Below, in pieces: positions 1 through 7,841 of a DNA stretch of 64,000 nt (positions are counted from its first letter, which is position 1; every line of letters begins with the position of its first letter). A program made the position numbers and the translations under genes. The notes beneath the pieces are model-generated. The model was not told where the DNA came from, searched no databases, and saw nothing but the letters and a program-made list of their open reading frames with translations. Origin of the DNA: Actinomadura nitritigenes (GTDB lineage Bacteria; Actinomycetota; Actinomycetes; Streptosporangiales; Streptosporangiaceae); the NCBI RefSeq assembly GCF_017573545.1, contig NZ_JAGEOK010000046.1:1-64000 (forward strand). Reading direction: 5' to 3'.

Positions 1-8
1 CGTGAGGC

Positions 9-126
9 GTTCGGTGGTTATGGCGGAGGGGAAACACCCGGTCCCATTCCGAACCCGGAAGTTAAGCCCTTCAGCGCCGATGGTACTGCATGGGAGACTG
101 TGTGGGAGAGTAGGACACCGCCGGAC
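9..126 (+). rRNA. rrf: 5S ribosomal RNA
   Basis: Part of the large ribosomal subunit. The conserved 5S core (cattccgaacccggaagt at 45-62, then cagcgccgatggtactgc at 72-89) is intact. The 5' end gttcggtggt (9-18) pairs with accgccggac (117-126) to form helix I, which sets the ends. It must be the last gene of an rRNA operon whose 16S and 23S genes lie left of the window. Exact ends are good to a few bases. Confidence 0.95.
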
Positions 127-136
127 ACATATTGCG

Positions 137-168
137 AAAAGGCCCCGCCGATCACGGCGGGGCCTTTT
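137..168 (+). terminator. rRNA operon terminator
   Basis: A perfect 14-bp inverted repeat, aaaaggccccgccg / cggcggggcctttt, with a 4-base atca loop. It ends in a T run just after the 5S gene, a classic factor-independent terminator. Confidence 0.9.
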
Positions 169-311
169 CCATTTTCCAGGCCCGATGGCGCCGCCCGCCG
201 GCGAAGTCCGGTGCGGCTCACTATGTAGACGGGGCTGTTCGTTAGAGTAGGGTGGCTCTCCGACTCTTCCCGACGTCCGCCTCCGCCCCCCAGTGAGGAC
301 GACTGACGACC

Positions 312-1100
312 ATGAGCCAGCCACCAGAACCAGGGCAGCCGCAATGGGCGACCCCGCCCCCGCAGCCGGGCCAGAATCCACCGCCGGGAAATCACGGGCA
401 GCCGTTCGGGCCACCGGGAGTGCCTCAGGGCGCGCCCCCGGGAGTTCAGTGGGGACCACAACCGGGAGGCCCGCCCCAGCCGGGAAGTCCGCCAGGGCCC
501 GGTTACCCGGGCGTTCCCTACCAGCAGGCCGCTCCGTTCGGGCCCGGGGGTTCTCAGAGGACACCTGGGGGCGGGCCGAACTGGTTCGGCCTGGTGATCG
601 CGGGAGCGGCGGCTCTGCTGCTGGTCTCTGCGGTCCTCCCGTGGGTGAAAGTGACGCTGCAGGCGGAGGGGCTCACGTCGGGTGCCGCCCACAGCCTGGA
701 CAGGTCGTTCAACGGTTTCGAGGGCGCCGTCGGCTGGGGCTACCTGACGCTGCTGTGCGCCCTGGCCGCCGGCGGCCTGGGTGTGGTGGGCGCGATTCTC
801 CGGAATGGACGGCTCGTCGGTGCGGCGGCGATTCCGGGGCTGCTCGGATTGGTTTCCCTGGGTCTCGCGGCCACACGCTTCGACTCCGCCAAGTCCGCGG
901 TTCTCGAAGGGCAGCCCCGCGCGCTCCCTCCCGTGGTGCGCGTTCTCCTGGAGAAGCAGCTGCACGCCTCGCTGGACTTCGGCTGGTTCCTGGCGCTGCT
1001 GATGACCCTCGTGATCACCGGCGTGGGCGTCGCGGCGTTCGTGGCCGCCGCCGGACGGTCGTCCGGCCCGGTGAGGCAGCCGCCATTGTCCGGTCAGTGA
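312..1100 (+). CDS. Proline-rich four-helix membrane protein
   Basis: Function not recognised. Residues 1-90 are rich in Pro, Gly and Gln (PPQPG-like runs), a disordered cytoplasmic tail common in actinobacterial membrane proteins. Four hydrophobic segments follow at about 92-112, 144-163, 167-187 and 224-247. The loop between the first two helices (about 30 residues, VKVTLQAEGLTSG...) is probably outside the membrane. ATG at 312 is the first start in a well-biased frame; no strong Shine-Dalgarno sequence is visible. The gene stands alone between the rRNA terminator and the amidase gene. A tagt-rich stretch around 243-248 (TAGAGT) could be its -10 box. The reading frame looks real from codon bias and the clean helix pattern, but no family can be named. 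Confidence 0.8.
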   Translation: MSQPPEPGQPQWATPPPQPGQNPPPGNHGQPFGPPGVPQGAPPGVQWGPQPGGPPQPGSPPGPGYPGVPYQQAAPFGPGGSQRTPGGGPNWFGLVIAGAAALLLVSAVLPWVKVTLQAEGLTSGAAHSLDRSFNGFEGAVGWGYLTLLCALAAGGLGVVGAILRNGRLVGAAAIPGLLGLVSLGLAATRFDSAKSAVLEGQPRALPPVVRVLLEKQLHASLDFGWFLALLMTLVITGVGVAAFVAAAGRSSGPVRQPPLSGQ

Positions 1101-1231
1101 TGCTTACCGTTGTCCTCGCCGGTGCTTGCGTGACAAATGTGAGGCTTGGGGCGCTGTTGAGGTAGAGGCGCACAATGGGGCGCCGGGATGCCGGCCGAGG
1201 CTGATTCGGCCCGGGTCGTGATCGGAGAGAC

Positions 1232-3496
1232 ATGCTCAGGCGTACTTTGGTCGGCGCGTCCGTCGCCGCGGTCGTCGTCGCGGGAACGGTGACCTATCTG
1301 GTCTCCGACGGGTCGGACGCCACGACCGCCGCGGCCGCCCGGCCCGGCCCGGGACGCGTTAGTCAGCACGCGCTGCGGGACTTAACGGCCGCTTCCGCGG
1401 CGAAGAAGGTGGCGGGGCTGCCCGCCGCGTCCACCGAGCCGTTCAGCCTGCTCGGCGTGACATGGGACAGGCCGCGGTCGGAACTGCGCGGGACGGTGCG
1501 GGTCCGGACCCGGGCCGCCGCGTCCGGACGCTGGTCGGGGTGGCAGGAGGTCGAGCCGGCGACCGAGGACGCCCCCGATACCCGCGAGAGCGCGGGGCCG
1601 GGAAGCCGGGGCGGGACGAACGGCCTGTGGGTCGGCCCCTCCAACGGCGTCGAGGTGCGGGTGACCGGGCAGGGCCGCACCCTCCCGGCCGGGTTGCGCG
1701 TCGACCTCGTCGACCCCGAAGGGGGCGCGGGCGGAAGCGGGACGTCACGTCCGCGCGCCGCGGGCGAGGGCGGCACCGATGTCCGGCTCGCGGCGGCCGC
1801 CGAGCCGGTCGGCTCGCCCGCCCCCAGCGACTCGCCCGCTCCCAGCGACTCCCCGGCCCCGAGCGACTCGCCCGCCCCGGACGCGTCGGCGAGCGGGACT
1901 CCGGAGGCGTCGCCGTCGGCGAGCACGTCCCCGACCGCGTCGCCGTCGAGCTCCGCGGCGGTCACGACCGCGGTCACCGCGCCGAAGCCGACGATGGTGT
2001 CGCGGGCGGCGTGGGGAGCCGACGAGTCGCTGGTCAAGGACCCGCCGGAGTACGACACGTCGGTGAAGGCGGTGTTCGTCCACCACTCCGACACCGGCAA
2101 CTCCTACACGTGCGCCGAGGCTCCGTCCGTCGTGCGGTCGATCTTCCTGTACCACGTGAAGAGCGAGGGCTGGAACGACATCGGCTACAACTTCCTCGTG
2201 GACAAGTGCGGCACCGTGTACGAGGGCCGCGGGGGCGGCGTCGACCGTCCGGTGCACGGCGCCCACACCTACGGCTTCAACACGGACACGGCCGGGATCG
2301 CCGTGCTCGGCACCTACACGAACGCGAACGAGACGCCTGCGGGTGTCGCGCCCACGCAGGCGGCGCTGAACGGCGTCGCGAAGGTGGCGGCGTGGAAGCT
2401 CGGCCTGACGGGCGTCGACCCGACGGGGAAGACGACCCTGACGTCGATGGCGCCGAACGGGACCGGCGGGAAGTACCCGTACGGGGAGAAGGTGTCGTTC
2501 TACACGATCTCCGGGCACCGTGACGGTTTCGCGACGGCCTGCCCGGGAGCGCAGCTGTACGCCAAGCTCGGCGCGATCCGCACCGCCGCGAAGGCGCTCA
2601 CCACCCCGGCGGTGGCCGTCACGCTGACCGGCGCGACGAACGTGGGCGGGCGCTACTACACCAAGAGCACCGTGACGGTCGGGTGGAAGCCGGTCGCGTC
2701 GGCGACGTACCAGGTCCGCGTGGACGGTGCGGTCGCGGCGACGCCGGCGGCGGGCGCGTCGTCCGCGGCGCTGACGCTGCAGCCCGGCACGCACAGCGTC
2801 GTGGTGCACGCGACGTACAGCGACGGCAGCACCGCCGACTCGCCGGCGGCCACGGTCGTCGCGGACGTCACCAAGCCGGTCTTCGGGACGCCGCCGGCGC
2901 TGTCGCTGCGGCGGGCGACGGTCAGCACGACCGCCGTCCCCGTCACGCTCGGCTGGAAGGCCACCGACAACGCGCTGCTCAACTCGGTCAAGGCGACGTC
3001 GCCGGCCGCCAAGACGTTCGCGGCCACCACGACGAGCTGGGCGGCGTCGGCGAAGCCGGGGACGGCGCAGTCGTGGTCGCTGACCGCGGCCGACGCCGCC
3101 GGGAACACCGCGACGTCCGGCATCTCCCGGAGCGTCGCGCTCATGCCGGAGGGCCAGTCGACCCGGACCGGGACGTGGAAGAAGACGACGAACAGCTCCT
3201 ACCTCGGCGGCTACGGGCTCTACAGCGCGAGCAAGGGCGCGAGCGCGAGCTGGACGTTCACCGGGCGCGAGGCGGGCCTGGTCGTCAAGCGGCAGTCGAA
3301 CGTCGGCGCGGTCGTCGTCTACGTGGACGGCGTGAAGGTCGGCACGCTCGACACCCGCGCGTCCTCGCTCGCGTACCGGCAGCTCATCTGGACGCGGGCC
3401 TGGAAGGCCAGCGGCAAGCACACGATCAAGGTGGTCGTCGCGGGGACGTCCGGGCGGCCGACCGTCTGCATCGACGGGATCGCCTACATCCGCTGA
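1232..3496 (+). CDS. Secreted PGRP-type N-acetylmuramoyl-L-alanine amidase
   Basis: Predicted to cleave the MurNAc to L-Ala bond of peptidoglycan outside the cell. Residues 1-25 form a signal peptide (RR near the start, then a VAAVVVAG core). A linker with (SPAPSD)n repeats spans about 190-250. The amidase_2/PGRP domain is at about 250-455: SRAAWGADE entry motif, VHHS with a zinc histidine near 284, an HVKSEGWNDIGYNF block, and SGHRDGFATACPG carrying the second histidine (about 429) and the cysteine ligand (about 437). The rest is two beta-rich, Ig-like modules (about 460-630) and a C-terminal jelly-roll-like module (640-754), perhaps for wall or glycan binding. Upstream of the start is ggagagac. 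It converges on the XPB helicase gene across a shared terminator. Confidence 0.9.
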   Translation: MLRRTLVGASVAAVVVAGTVTYLVSDGSDATTAAAARPGPGRVSQHALRDLTAASAAKKVAGLPAASTEPFSLLGVTWDRPRSELRGTVRVRTRAAASGRWSGWQEVEPATEDAPDTRESAGPGSRGGTNGLWVGPSNGVEVRVTGQGRTLPAGLRVDLVDPEGGAGGSGTSRPRAAGEGGTDVRLAAAAEPVGSPAPSDSPAPSDSPAPSDSPAPDASASGTPEASPSASTSPTASPSSSAAVTTAVTAPKPTMVSRAAWGADESLVKDPPEYDTSVKAVFVHHSDTGNSYTCAEAPSVVRSIFLYHVKSEGWNDIGYNFLVDKCGTVYEGRGGGVDRPVHGAHTYGFNTDTAGIAVLGTYTNANETPAGVAPTQAALNGVAKVAAWKLGLTGVDPTGKTTLTSMAPNGTGGKYPYGEKVSFYTISGHRDGFATACPGAQLYAKLGAIRTAAKALTTPAVAVTLTGATNVGGRYYTKSTVTVGWKPVASATYQVRVDGAVAATPAAGASSAALTLQPGTHSVVVHATYSDGSTADSPAATVVADVTKPVFGTPPALSLRRATVSTTAVPVTLGWKATDNALLNSVKATSPAAKTFAATTTSWAASAKPGTAQSWSLTAADAAGNTATSGISRSVALMPEGQSTRTGTWKKTTNSSYLGGYGLYSASKGASASWTFTGREAGLVVKRQSNVGAVVVYVDGVKVGTLDTRASSLAYRQLIWTRAWKASGKHTIKVVVAGTSGRPTVCIDGIAYIR
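1814..1879 (+). repeat. In-frame 18-bp tandem repeat (SPAPSD)
   Basis: Three full 18-bp units and a partial fourth encode SPAPSD repeats in the linker between the signal peptide and the amidase domain. The units differ only at wobble positions, so the repeat is recent or maintained. Length variation among strains is likely. Confidence 0.8.
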
Positions 3497-3507
3497 CGGC
3501 ACGGACA

Positions 3508-3544
3508 CCGAAGGGCCCGGCGTGCGCGACGCCGGGCCCTTCGG
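3508..3544. terminator. Bidirectional terminator between amidase and xpb
   Basis: A perfect 16-bp inverted repeat (ccgaagggcccggcgt / acgccgggcccttcgg) with a gcgcg loop lies between the convergent amidase and XPB genes. It lacks a long T run, as is usual for actinobacterial terminators, and can serve both strands. Confidence 0.8.
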
Positions 3545-3595
3545 CCTTCCCCGGCCCTTCGGCCGTTCGCGCGTCCTCCGGACGCCGCCGGCGGG

Positions 3596-5248
3596 TCAGA
3601 TCTCCTCGCCCGCGAGGACCGCGTCGGCGTCGACGATCCGGTAGGCGTAGCCCTGCTCGGCGAGGAAGCGCTGCCGGTGGGCGGCGTAGTCCTGGTCGAG
3701 GGTGTCGCGGGCGACGACGGCGTAGAAGCGGGCGCCCTGCCCGGACGCCTTCGGCCGCAGCAGGCGGCCGAGGCGCTGCGCCTCCTCCTGCCGCGACCCG
3801 TACGCGCCGGACACCTGGACGGCGACGGACGCCTCCGGCAGGTCGATGGAGAAGTTCGCGACCTTCGACACGACCAGCACGTTCAGCTCGCCGGACCGGA
3901 ACGCGTCGAACAGCCGCTCGCGCTCGCGGACCCGCGTCTCGCCCTTGATGACCGGCGCGTCCAGCAGCGCGCCGAGCTCGTCGAGCTGGTCGATGTACTG
4001 GCCGATGACGAGGGTCTGCTCGCCCCGGTGCCGGTCGACGAGCGCCTGGATGAGCTTCGTCTTGGTGTCGGTGGTGGCGCAGAAGCGGTACCGCTCCTCG
4101 GGCTCGGCGGTGGCGTACGCGAGCCGCTCGGCGTCGGTGAGGGTGACGCGGACCTCGACGCAGTCGGCGGGGGCGATCCAGCCCTGCGTCTCCATGTCCT
4201 TCCACGGCGCGTCGTACCGCTTCGGGCCGATGAGGGAGAACACGTCGCCCTCGCGGTCGTCCTCGCGGACGAGCGTCGCGGTGAGGCCGAGGCGCCGGCG
4301 GGCCTGCAGGTCCGCGGTCATCCGGAAGATCGGCGCGGGCAGCAGGTGGACCTCGTCGTAGACGACCAGGCCCCAGTCGCGGGCGTCGAACAGCTCCAGG
4401 TGCGTGTAGACGCCCTTCCGGCGCGTCGTCATGATCTGGTAGGTGGCGATGGTGACCGGCCGGATCTCCTTCTTCGTGCCGGTGTACTCGCCGATCTCGT
4501 CCTCGGTGAGCGAGGTGCGCCGGAGCAGCTCCTGCTTCCACTGGTGCGCCGAGACGGTGTTGGTGACCAGGATCAGCGTGGTGGCCTCGGCGCGGGCCAT
4601 CGCGGCGGCGCCGACGATGGTCTTCCCCGCGCCGCACGGCAGGACGACGACGCCGGACCCGCCGTGCCAGAACGCCTCGGTGGCGTCGCGCTGGTAGGAC
4701 CGCAGCTCCCAGCCGTTCTGGACGAGGGAGATGGCGTGCGCCTCGCCGTCGACGTAGCCGGCGAGGTCCTCGGCGGGCCAGCCGAGCTTGAGCAGCGCCT
4801 GCTTCAGCGAGCCGCGCTCGCTCGGGTGGACGACGACGGTGTCGTCGGCGACCCGGTCGCCGATCATGCCCTTGATCTTCTTGGCGCGGAGCACCTCCTC
4901 CAGGACCGAGCGGTCCGAGGAGGACAGGACGAGCCCGTGCACGGGGTGCTTCTCCAGCCGCAGCCGCCCGTAGCGCGCCATGGTGTCGGCGACGTCGACC
5001 AGCAGCGCGTGCGGGACGGGGTAGCGGGAGTACGTGATCAGGGTGTCGACGACCTGCTCGGCGTCGTGCCCGGCGGCGCGGGCGTTCCACAGCGCGAGCG
5101 GCGTGACCCGGTAGGTGTGGACGTGCTCGGGCGCCCGTTCGAGCTCGGCGAACGGGGCGATGTCCTTGCGGCAGGCGTCGGCCAGTTCGTGGTCGACCTC
5201 CAGCAGCAGCGTCTTGTCGGATTGGACGATGAGCGGACCGTCGGTCAA
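3596..5248 (-). CDS. xpb: XPB-family DNA repair helicase
   Basis: A superfamily 2 ATP-dependent 3'-5' DNA helicase, the bacterial counterpart of eukaryotic XPB/ERCC3, probably acting in DNA repair or transcription-linked DNA opening. At 550 residues it has the usual actinobacterial length. The N-terminal third is the XPB damage-recognition-like region. Walker A (PCGAGKT) is at about 204-210, motif II is DEVH at 298-301, and motif III is GLTAT at 321-325. The QxxR-type motif VSGAYGSRQEEAQRLGRLLR near the C-terminus belongs to helicase domain 2. The start is taken as TTG at 5248, behind gggggc; no in-frame ATG fits better. In mycobacteria its partner gene is adjacent; here the partner is 2.6 kb away, beyond three inserted genes. 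Confidence 0.95.
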   Translation of the reverse strand: MTDGPLIVQSDKTLLLEVDHELADACRKDIAPFAELERAPEHVHTYRVTPLALWNARAAGHDAEQVVDTLITYSRYPVPHALLVDVADTMARYGRLRLEKHPVHGLVLSSSDRSVLEEVLRAKKIKGMIGDRVADDTVVVHPSERGSLKQALLKLGWPAEDLAGYVDGEAHAISLVQNGWELRSYQRDATEAFWHGGSGVVVLPCGAGKTIVGAAAMARAEATTLILVTNTVSAHQWKQELLRRTSLTEDEIGEYTGTKKEIRPVTIATYQIMTTRRKGVYTHLELFDARDWGLVVYDEVHLLPAPIFRMTADLQARRRLGLTATLVREDDREGDVFSLIGPKRYDAPWKDMETQGWIAPADCVEVRVTLTDAERLAYATAEPEERYRFCATTDTKTKLIQALVDRHRGEQTLVIGQYIDQLDELGALLDAPVIKGETRVRERERLFDAFRSGELNVLVVSKVANFSIDLPEASVAVQVSGAYGSRQEEAQRLGRLLRPKASGQGARFYAVVARDTLDQDYAAHRQRFLAEQGYAYRIVDADAVLAGEEI

Positions 5249-5431
5249 TGCAGAAGCCCCCGTCGATGATCGCGATGGCTCGTCCGGACGCCGTGCACGC
5301 TACCCGAGGCGTGCCGGCGCGTCGCGCGTTCCGGGCGGGCCGCAGGGTTCAACGCCCGATCCGTCCGGGATATTGCGTCGGCGGCCGCCGGCACCGCGTT
5401 CGCGGTCGCCAGTGGGGCCGCCGGCACCGCG

Positions 5432-5737
5432 TCAGCGGCCGGCGAGGGCGCCGCAGACGGAGGCGAGCAGGCCGGGGAAGCGCGCTTCGAGGTCGTCGCG
5501 GCGGAGCGAGAGAAGGTTCTCGCGGCCGTGGGGACGCTGCCAGATGACGCCGCTGTCGCGCAGCACGCGCCAGTGGTGGGTGAGCGTCGACTTCGAGATG
5601 TCGTCGAGGATGCTGCCGCAGCTGTGCTCGCCGCCGTCGGCGAGGACGCCGACGATGCGCAGCCGCAGCGGGTTGCCGAGGGCGGCGAGGACGTTCTCCA
5701 GCAGGATCTGGTCCCGGTCGGGGTGCTGGGCGATCAT
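5432..5737 (-). CDS. ArsR-type winged-helix repressor
   Basis: A small DNA-binding regulator of 101 residues. The sequence ALGNPLRLRIVGVL (helix 1-2) and ISKSTLTHHWRVLRDSGVI (recognition helix) are typical of the ArsR or ArsR-like HTH_20 family. No cysteine pair of the metal-sensing CxC kind is seen, so a metal ligand is unlikely; single cysteines occur in SCGSI and in SVCGA. It is transcribed away from the MFS exporter at 5849, and the intergenic region carries two short palindromes. The usual role would be to repress that exporter and itself. The start could also be ATG at 5773 (113 residues); neither choice has a strong Shine-Dalgarno sequence. Confidence 0.85.
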   Translation of the reverse strand: MIAQHPDRDQILLENVLAALGNPLRLRIVGVLADGGEHSCGSILDDISKSTLTHHWRVLRDSGVIWQRPHGRENLLSLRRDDLEARFPGLLASVCGALAGR

Positions 5738-5781
5738 GCCCGCCAGCCTACGCGACGGTACGTCAGTACGCATATTGACGA

Positions 5782-5816
5782 ACAGTTGGACTGTACGACA
5801 ACATTCGAACAGTTCG
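5782..5816. promoter_or_regulatory. Candidate ArsR operator palindromes
   Basis: Two perfect dyads lie between the divergent ArsR and MFS genes: ACAGT-TGG-ACTGT (5782-5794) and CGAAC-A-GTTCG (5806-5816). Their centres are about two helical turns apart. Position and symmetry suit a dimeric winged-helix repressor, but binding is inferred. Confidence 0.45.
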
Positions 5817-5848
5817 CTTTGGATCTTCCGAGAGACAGGACCGTTCGC

Positions 5849-7288
5849 ATGCCCGCACCCGATCGGCGCCGGCCGGGCGGGAGCCTCGCGCTCCTCGCCC
5901 TGGCGCAGCTGATCTTCTCGCTCGACCTCAACATCGTCTATGTGGCGCTCCCCGACCTCGGCACCGACCTCGGCTTCTCCGATCAGACCCGGCAGTGGGT
6001 CATCAGCGCCTACGTGGTGCTGGCCGGCGGGTTCCTGCTGCTCGGCGGCCGCGCCGTCGACCTGCTCGGACGCCGCCGGACGTTCGTCGCCGCCCTCGCC
6101 CTCTACGCGCTGTCCTCGCTGGCCGGCGGCCTCGCGGGCGCGCCCGGCGTGATCATCGCGGCGCGGGCCGTCCAGGGGATCGGCGGGGCGCTGCTGCTCC
6201 CGTCCACCCTGTCGCTGATCAGCACGCTGTTCGAGGAGGGACCGCGCCGCAACCGGGCCCTCGCGGTGTGGGGCGGCGCCGGGGCGAGCGGGCTGACCGC
6301 CGGCGCGCTGCTCGGCGGCGTCCTGACGCAGGCGTTCGGGTGGCCCGCCGTGTTCTTCGTGAACGTCCCGCTGGCGGGGCTCGTCGCGGTCGCGGCGCTG
6401 TTCGTGATCCCTGACGACCGGCGGGGCGCGGTCCGCGAGCGGCGCCGGTTCGACCTGCCCGGCGCCCTGACCGTGACCGGCGGTGCGACGCTGCTGGTGT
6501 TCGGGCTCGTTCAGGGGCCGGAGACCGGCTGGACGGCCCGGCCGATCATCGGAGCGTTCGCCGCCGCCGCCGTGTTGCTGGCCGCGTTCGCGGTGGTGGA
6601 GGCGCGCGGCGCGGACCCGCTGATGCCGTTCGGGCTGCTGCGCAACCGCAGCCTCGTCGTCGGGGTCGCGACCACGTTCGTGTTCATGGGGACGTTCGGA
6701 GCGCTGCCGTACTTCCTGACGGTCCTCTTCCAGGACGTGCACGGGTTCTCGGCGCTCGAGACGGGGCTGGCATTCCTCGTCCCGTCCGTGGCGATCGCCA
6801 CCGGCACCCAGCTCGGCGAGCGGATGGTGGGGCGGCTCGGGACGCGGCGGACGCTCGTCATCGGCTTCGCCGCCGGGGTCGTCGGCACCGCGCTGCTCGC
6901 CGCCGGGTTCGACATCGACGCCGCGTTCCTCACGACCGTGCCGGGACTGGTCGTGTCAGGGGTCGGGCAGGGGCTCGTGTGGACGGCGATGTGGATCGCC
7001 GCGTCCACCGGTGTCGCGCCGGAGCGGCAGGGTGTCGCGAACGGGACGGCGTCCACGGCGCTGAACCTCGGGAACGCGATCGGCCTCGCCGTGCTGACCG
7101 CGGTCGCGAACGCGGGGACGGGCGGCCGCACCGGCGATCTGCTGCGGGCCGCGATCGCCGACGGGAGCCGCACCGCCGTGCTGCTCGCCGCCGCGGGCAT
7201 GGCGGCCGGGATGCTCGTCGCGCTCGCGCTGCACCGCCGGCGCGCCGCGGCGCCGGCCCCGGTTCAGACCCCGCCGGTCGAGGTGTAG
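5849..7288 (+). CDS. DHA2-type MFS drug exporter
   Basis: A proton-coupled efflux protein in the cytoplasmic membrane, 479 residues, with the features of the 14-helix EmrB/QacA group. Helix 1 holds LDLNIVYVALPDL, matching the family motif D1 (LDxTVVNVALP). Motif A is GGRAVDLLGRRRTF, after helix 2. The sequence GASGLTAGALLGGVL matches motif C of antiporters. The true start is the ATG at 5849, with acagga nine bases upstream; the longer upstream frame is spurious because it crosses the divergent ArsR gene. The adjacent repressor suggests induction by its own substrate, which cannot be named from the sequence. The 3' end overlaps the convergent DUF4190 gene by 25 bp. Confidence 0.92.
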   Translation: MPAPDRRRPGGSLALLALAQLIFSLDLNIVYVALPDLGTDLGFSDQTRQWVISAYVVLAGGFLLLGGRAVDLLGRRRTFVAALALYALSSLAGGLAGAPGVIIAARAVQGIGGALLLPSTLSLISTLFEEGPRRNRALAVWGGAGASGLTAGALLGGVLTQAFGWPAVFFVNVPLAGLVAVAALFVIPDDRRGAVRERRRFDLPGALTVTGGATLLVFGLVQGPETGWTARPIIGAFAAAAVLLAAFAVVEARGADPLMPFGLLRNRSLVVGVATTFVFMGTFGALPYFLTVLFQDVHGFSALETGLAFLVPSVAIATGTQLGERMVGRLGTRRTLVIGFAAGVVGTALLAAGFDIDAAFLTTVPGLVVSGVGQGLVWTAMWIAASTGVAPERQGVANGTASTALNLGNAIGLAVLTAVANAGTGGRTGDLLRAAIADGSRTAVLLAAAGMAAGMLVALALHRRRAAAPAPVQTPPVEV

Positions 7289-7716
7289 TCCGGGTCGTGG
7301 GTGAGGATGACGGCGAAGTAGATGACCGCGATGATGATCCCGATCAGTACCGACGCCGCGAACAGCGACCAGCTCCAGATCGTCAGCCGCCGGGCCGAGG
7401 CCGGGTCGGTCTGCACGCGGCCGAGGGCGAGCGCGCTCGTCACGATGCCGGGGATGGCGACGATGTTGCAGCACAGCAGCGCCACGATGCAGTTGCACAC
7501 CAGCGCCGCGATGGCCGAGCCGTTGTTCGCCGGCGCGTGGGGCACGCCGGGCGGGCCGTACGGCTGGCCCTGCGGGCCGTACGGCTGGCCCTGCGGGCCG
7601 TACGGCTGGCCCTGCGGGCCGTACGCGCCGACGTCGTCCCACCCCGGCGTCCCGCCCTGGCCGTAGCCGCCGTACGGGTCGTGCCAGCCGGGCGGCACCC
7701 CTCCGTATCCGCTCAC
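7264..7716 (-). CDS. DUF4190-type membrane protein with GQPYGPQ repeats
   Basis: A small two-helix membrane protein of unknown role, 150 residues. The N-terminal third is Gly/Tyr/Pro-rich, with PYGPQGQ repeats. The hydrophobic part matches DUF4190: ALVCNCIVALLCCNIVAIPGIVTSALALG, then a basic loop and LTIWSWSLFAASVLIGIIIAVIYFAVIL (shown here in words: two long hydrophobic helices at about 75-100 and 115-145). GTG at 7716 is preferred because GAGGAGG lies six bases upstream; the longer ATG start at 7743 would place that site inside the gene. It sits between the MFS gene and the helicase-partner gene, and its stop lies inside the 3' end of the MFS frame. Confidence 0.85.
   Translation of the reverse strand: MSGYGGVPPGWHDPYGGYGQGGTPGWDDVGAYGPQGQPYGPQGQPYGPQGQPYGPPGVPHAPANNGSAIAALVCNCIVALLCCNIVAIPGIVTSALALGRVQTDPASARRLTIWSWSLFAASVLIGIIIAVIYFAVILTHDPDYTSTGGV
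7553..7624 (-). repeat. 21-bp in-frame tandem repeat
   Basis: Three nearly identical 21-bp units (7553-7573, 7574-7594, 7595-7615) and a partial fourth encode the GQPYGPQ repeats of the DUF4190 protein. The units are identical even at wobble positions, which points to recent expansion by slippage or unequal crossover. Confidence 0.85.
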
Positions 7717-7841
7717 CGGTAGCCTCCTCGCGCTTGAGGGCACGGTACCTGCCTGATAGCGCTCATGGTTGGACAGAACGGGCGCGCTGCCGGTTCCCTC
7801 CGGCCGCCGGTCCCTCCGGGCGGGTCACCGTGCCGGAGGCG

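Noticed and set aside
1745..3508. 587-codon minus-strand frame opposite the amidase
   Set aside because: Arg-rich composition and antisense to a clearly coding frame; a typical shadow.
5383..5432. 17-bp direct repeat ggccgccggcaccgcgt at 5383 and 5416
   Set aside because: Only two copies in a short GC-rich gap; may be chance or a small duplication, and no function is suggested.
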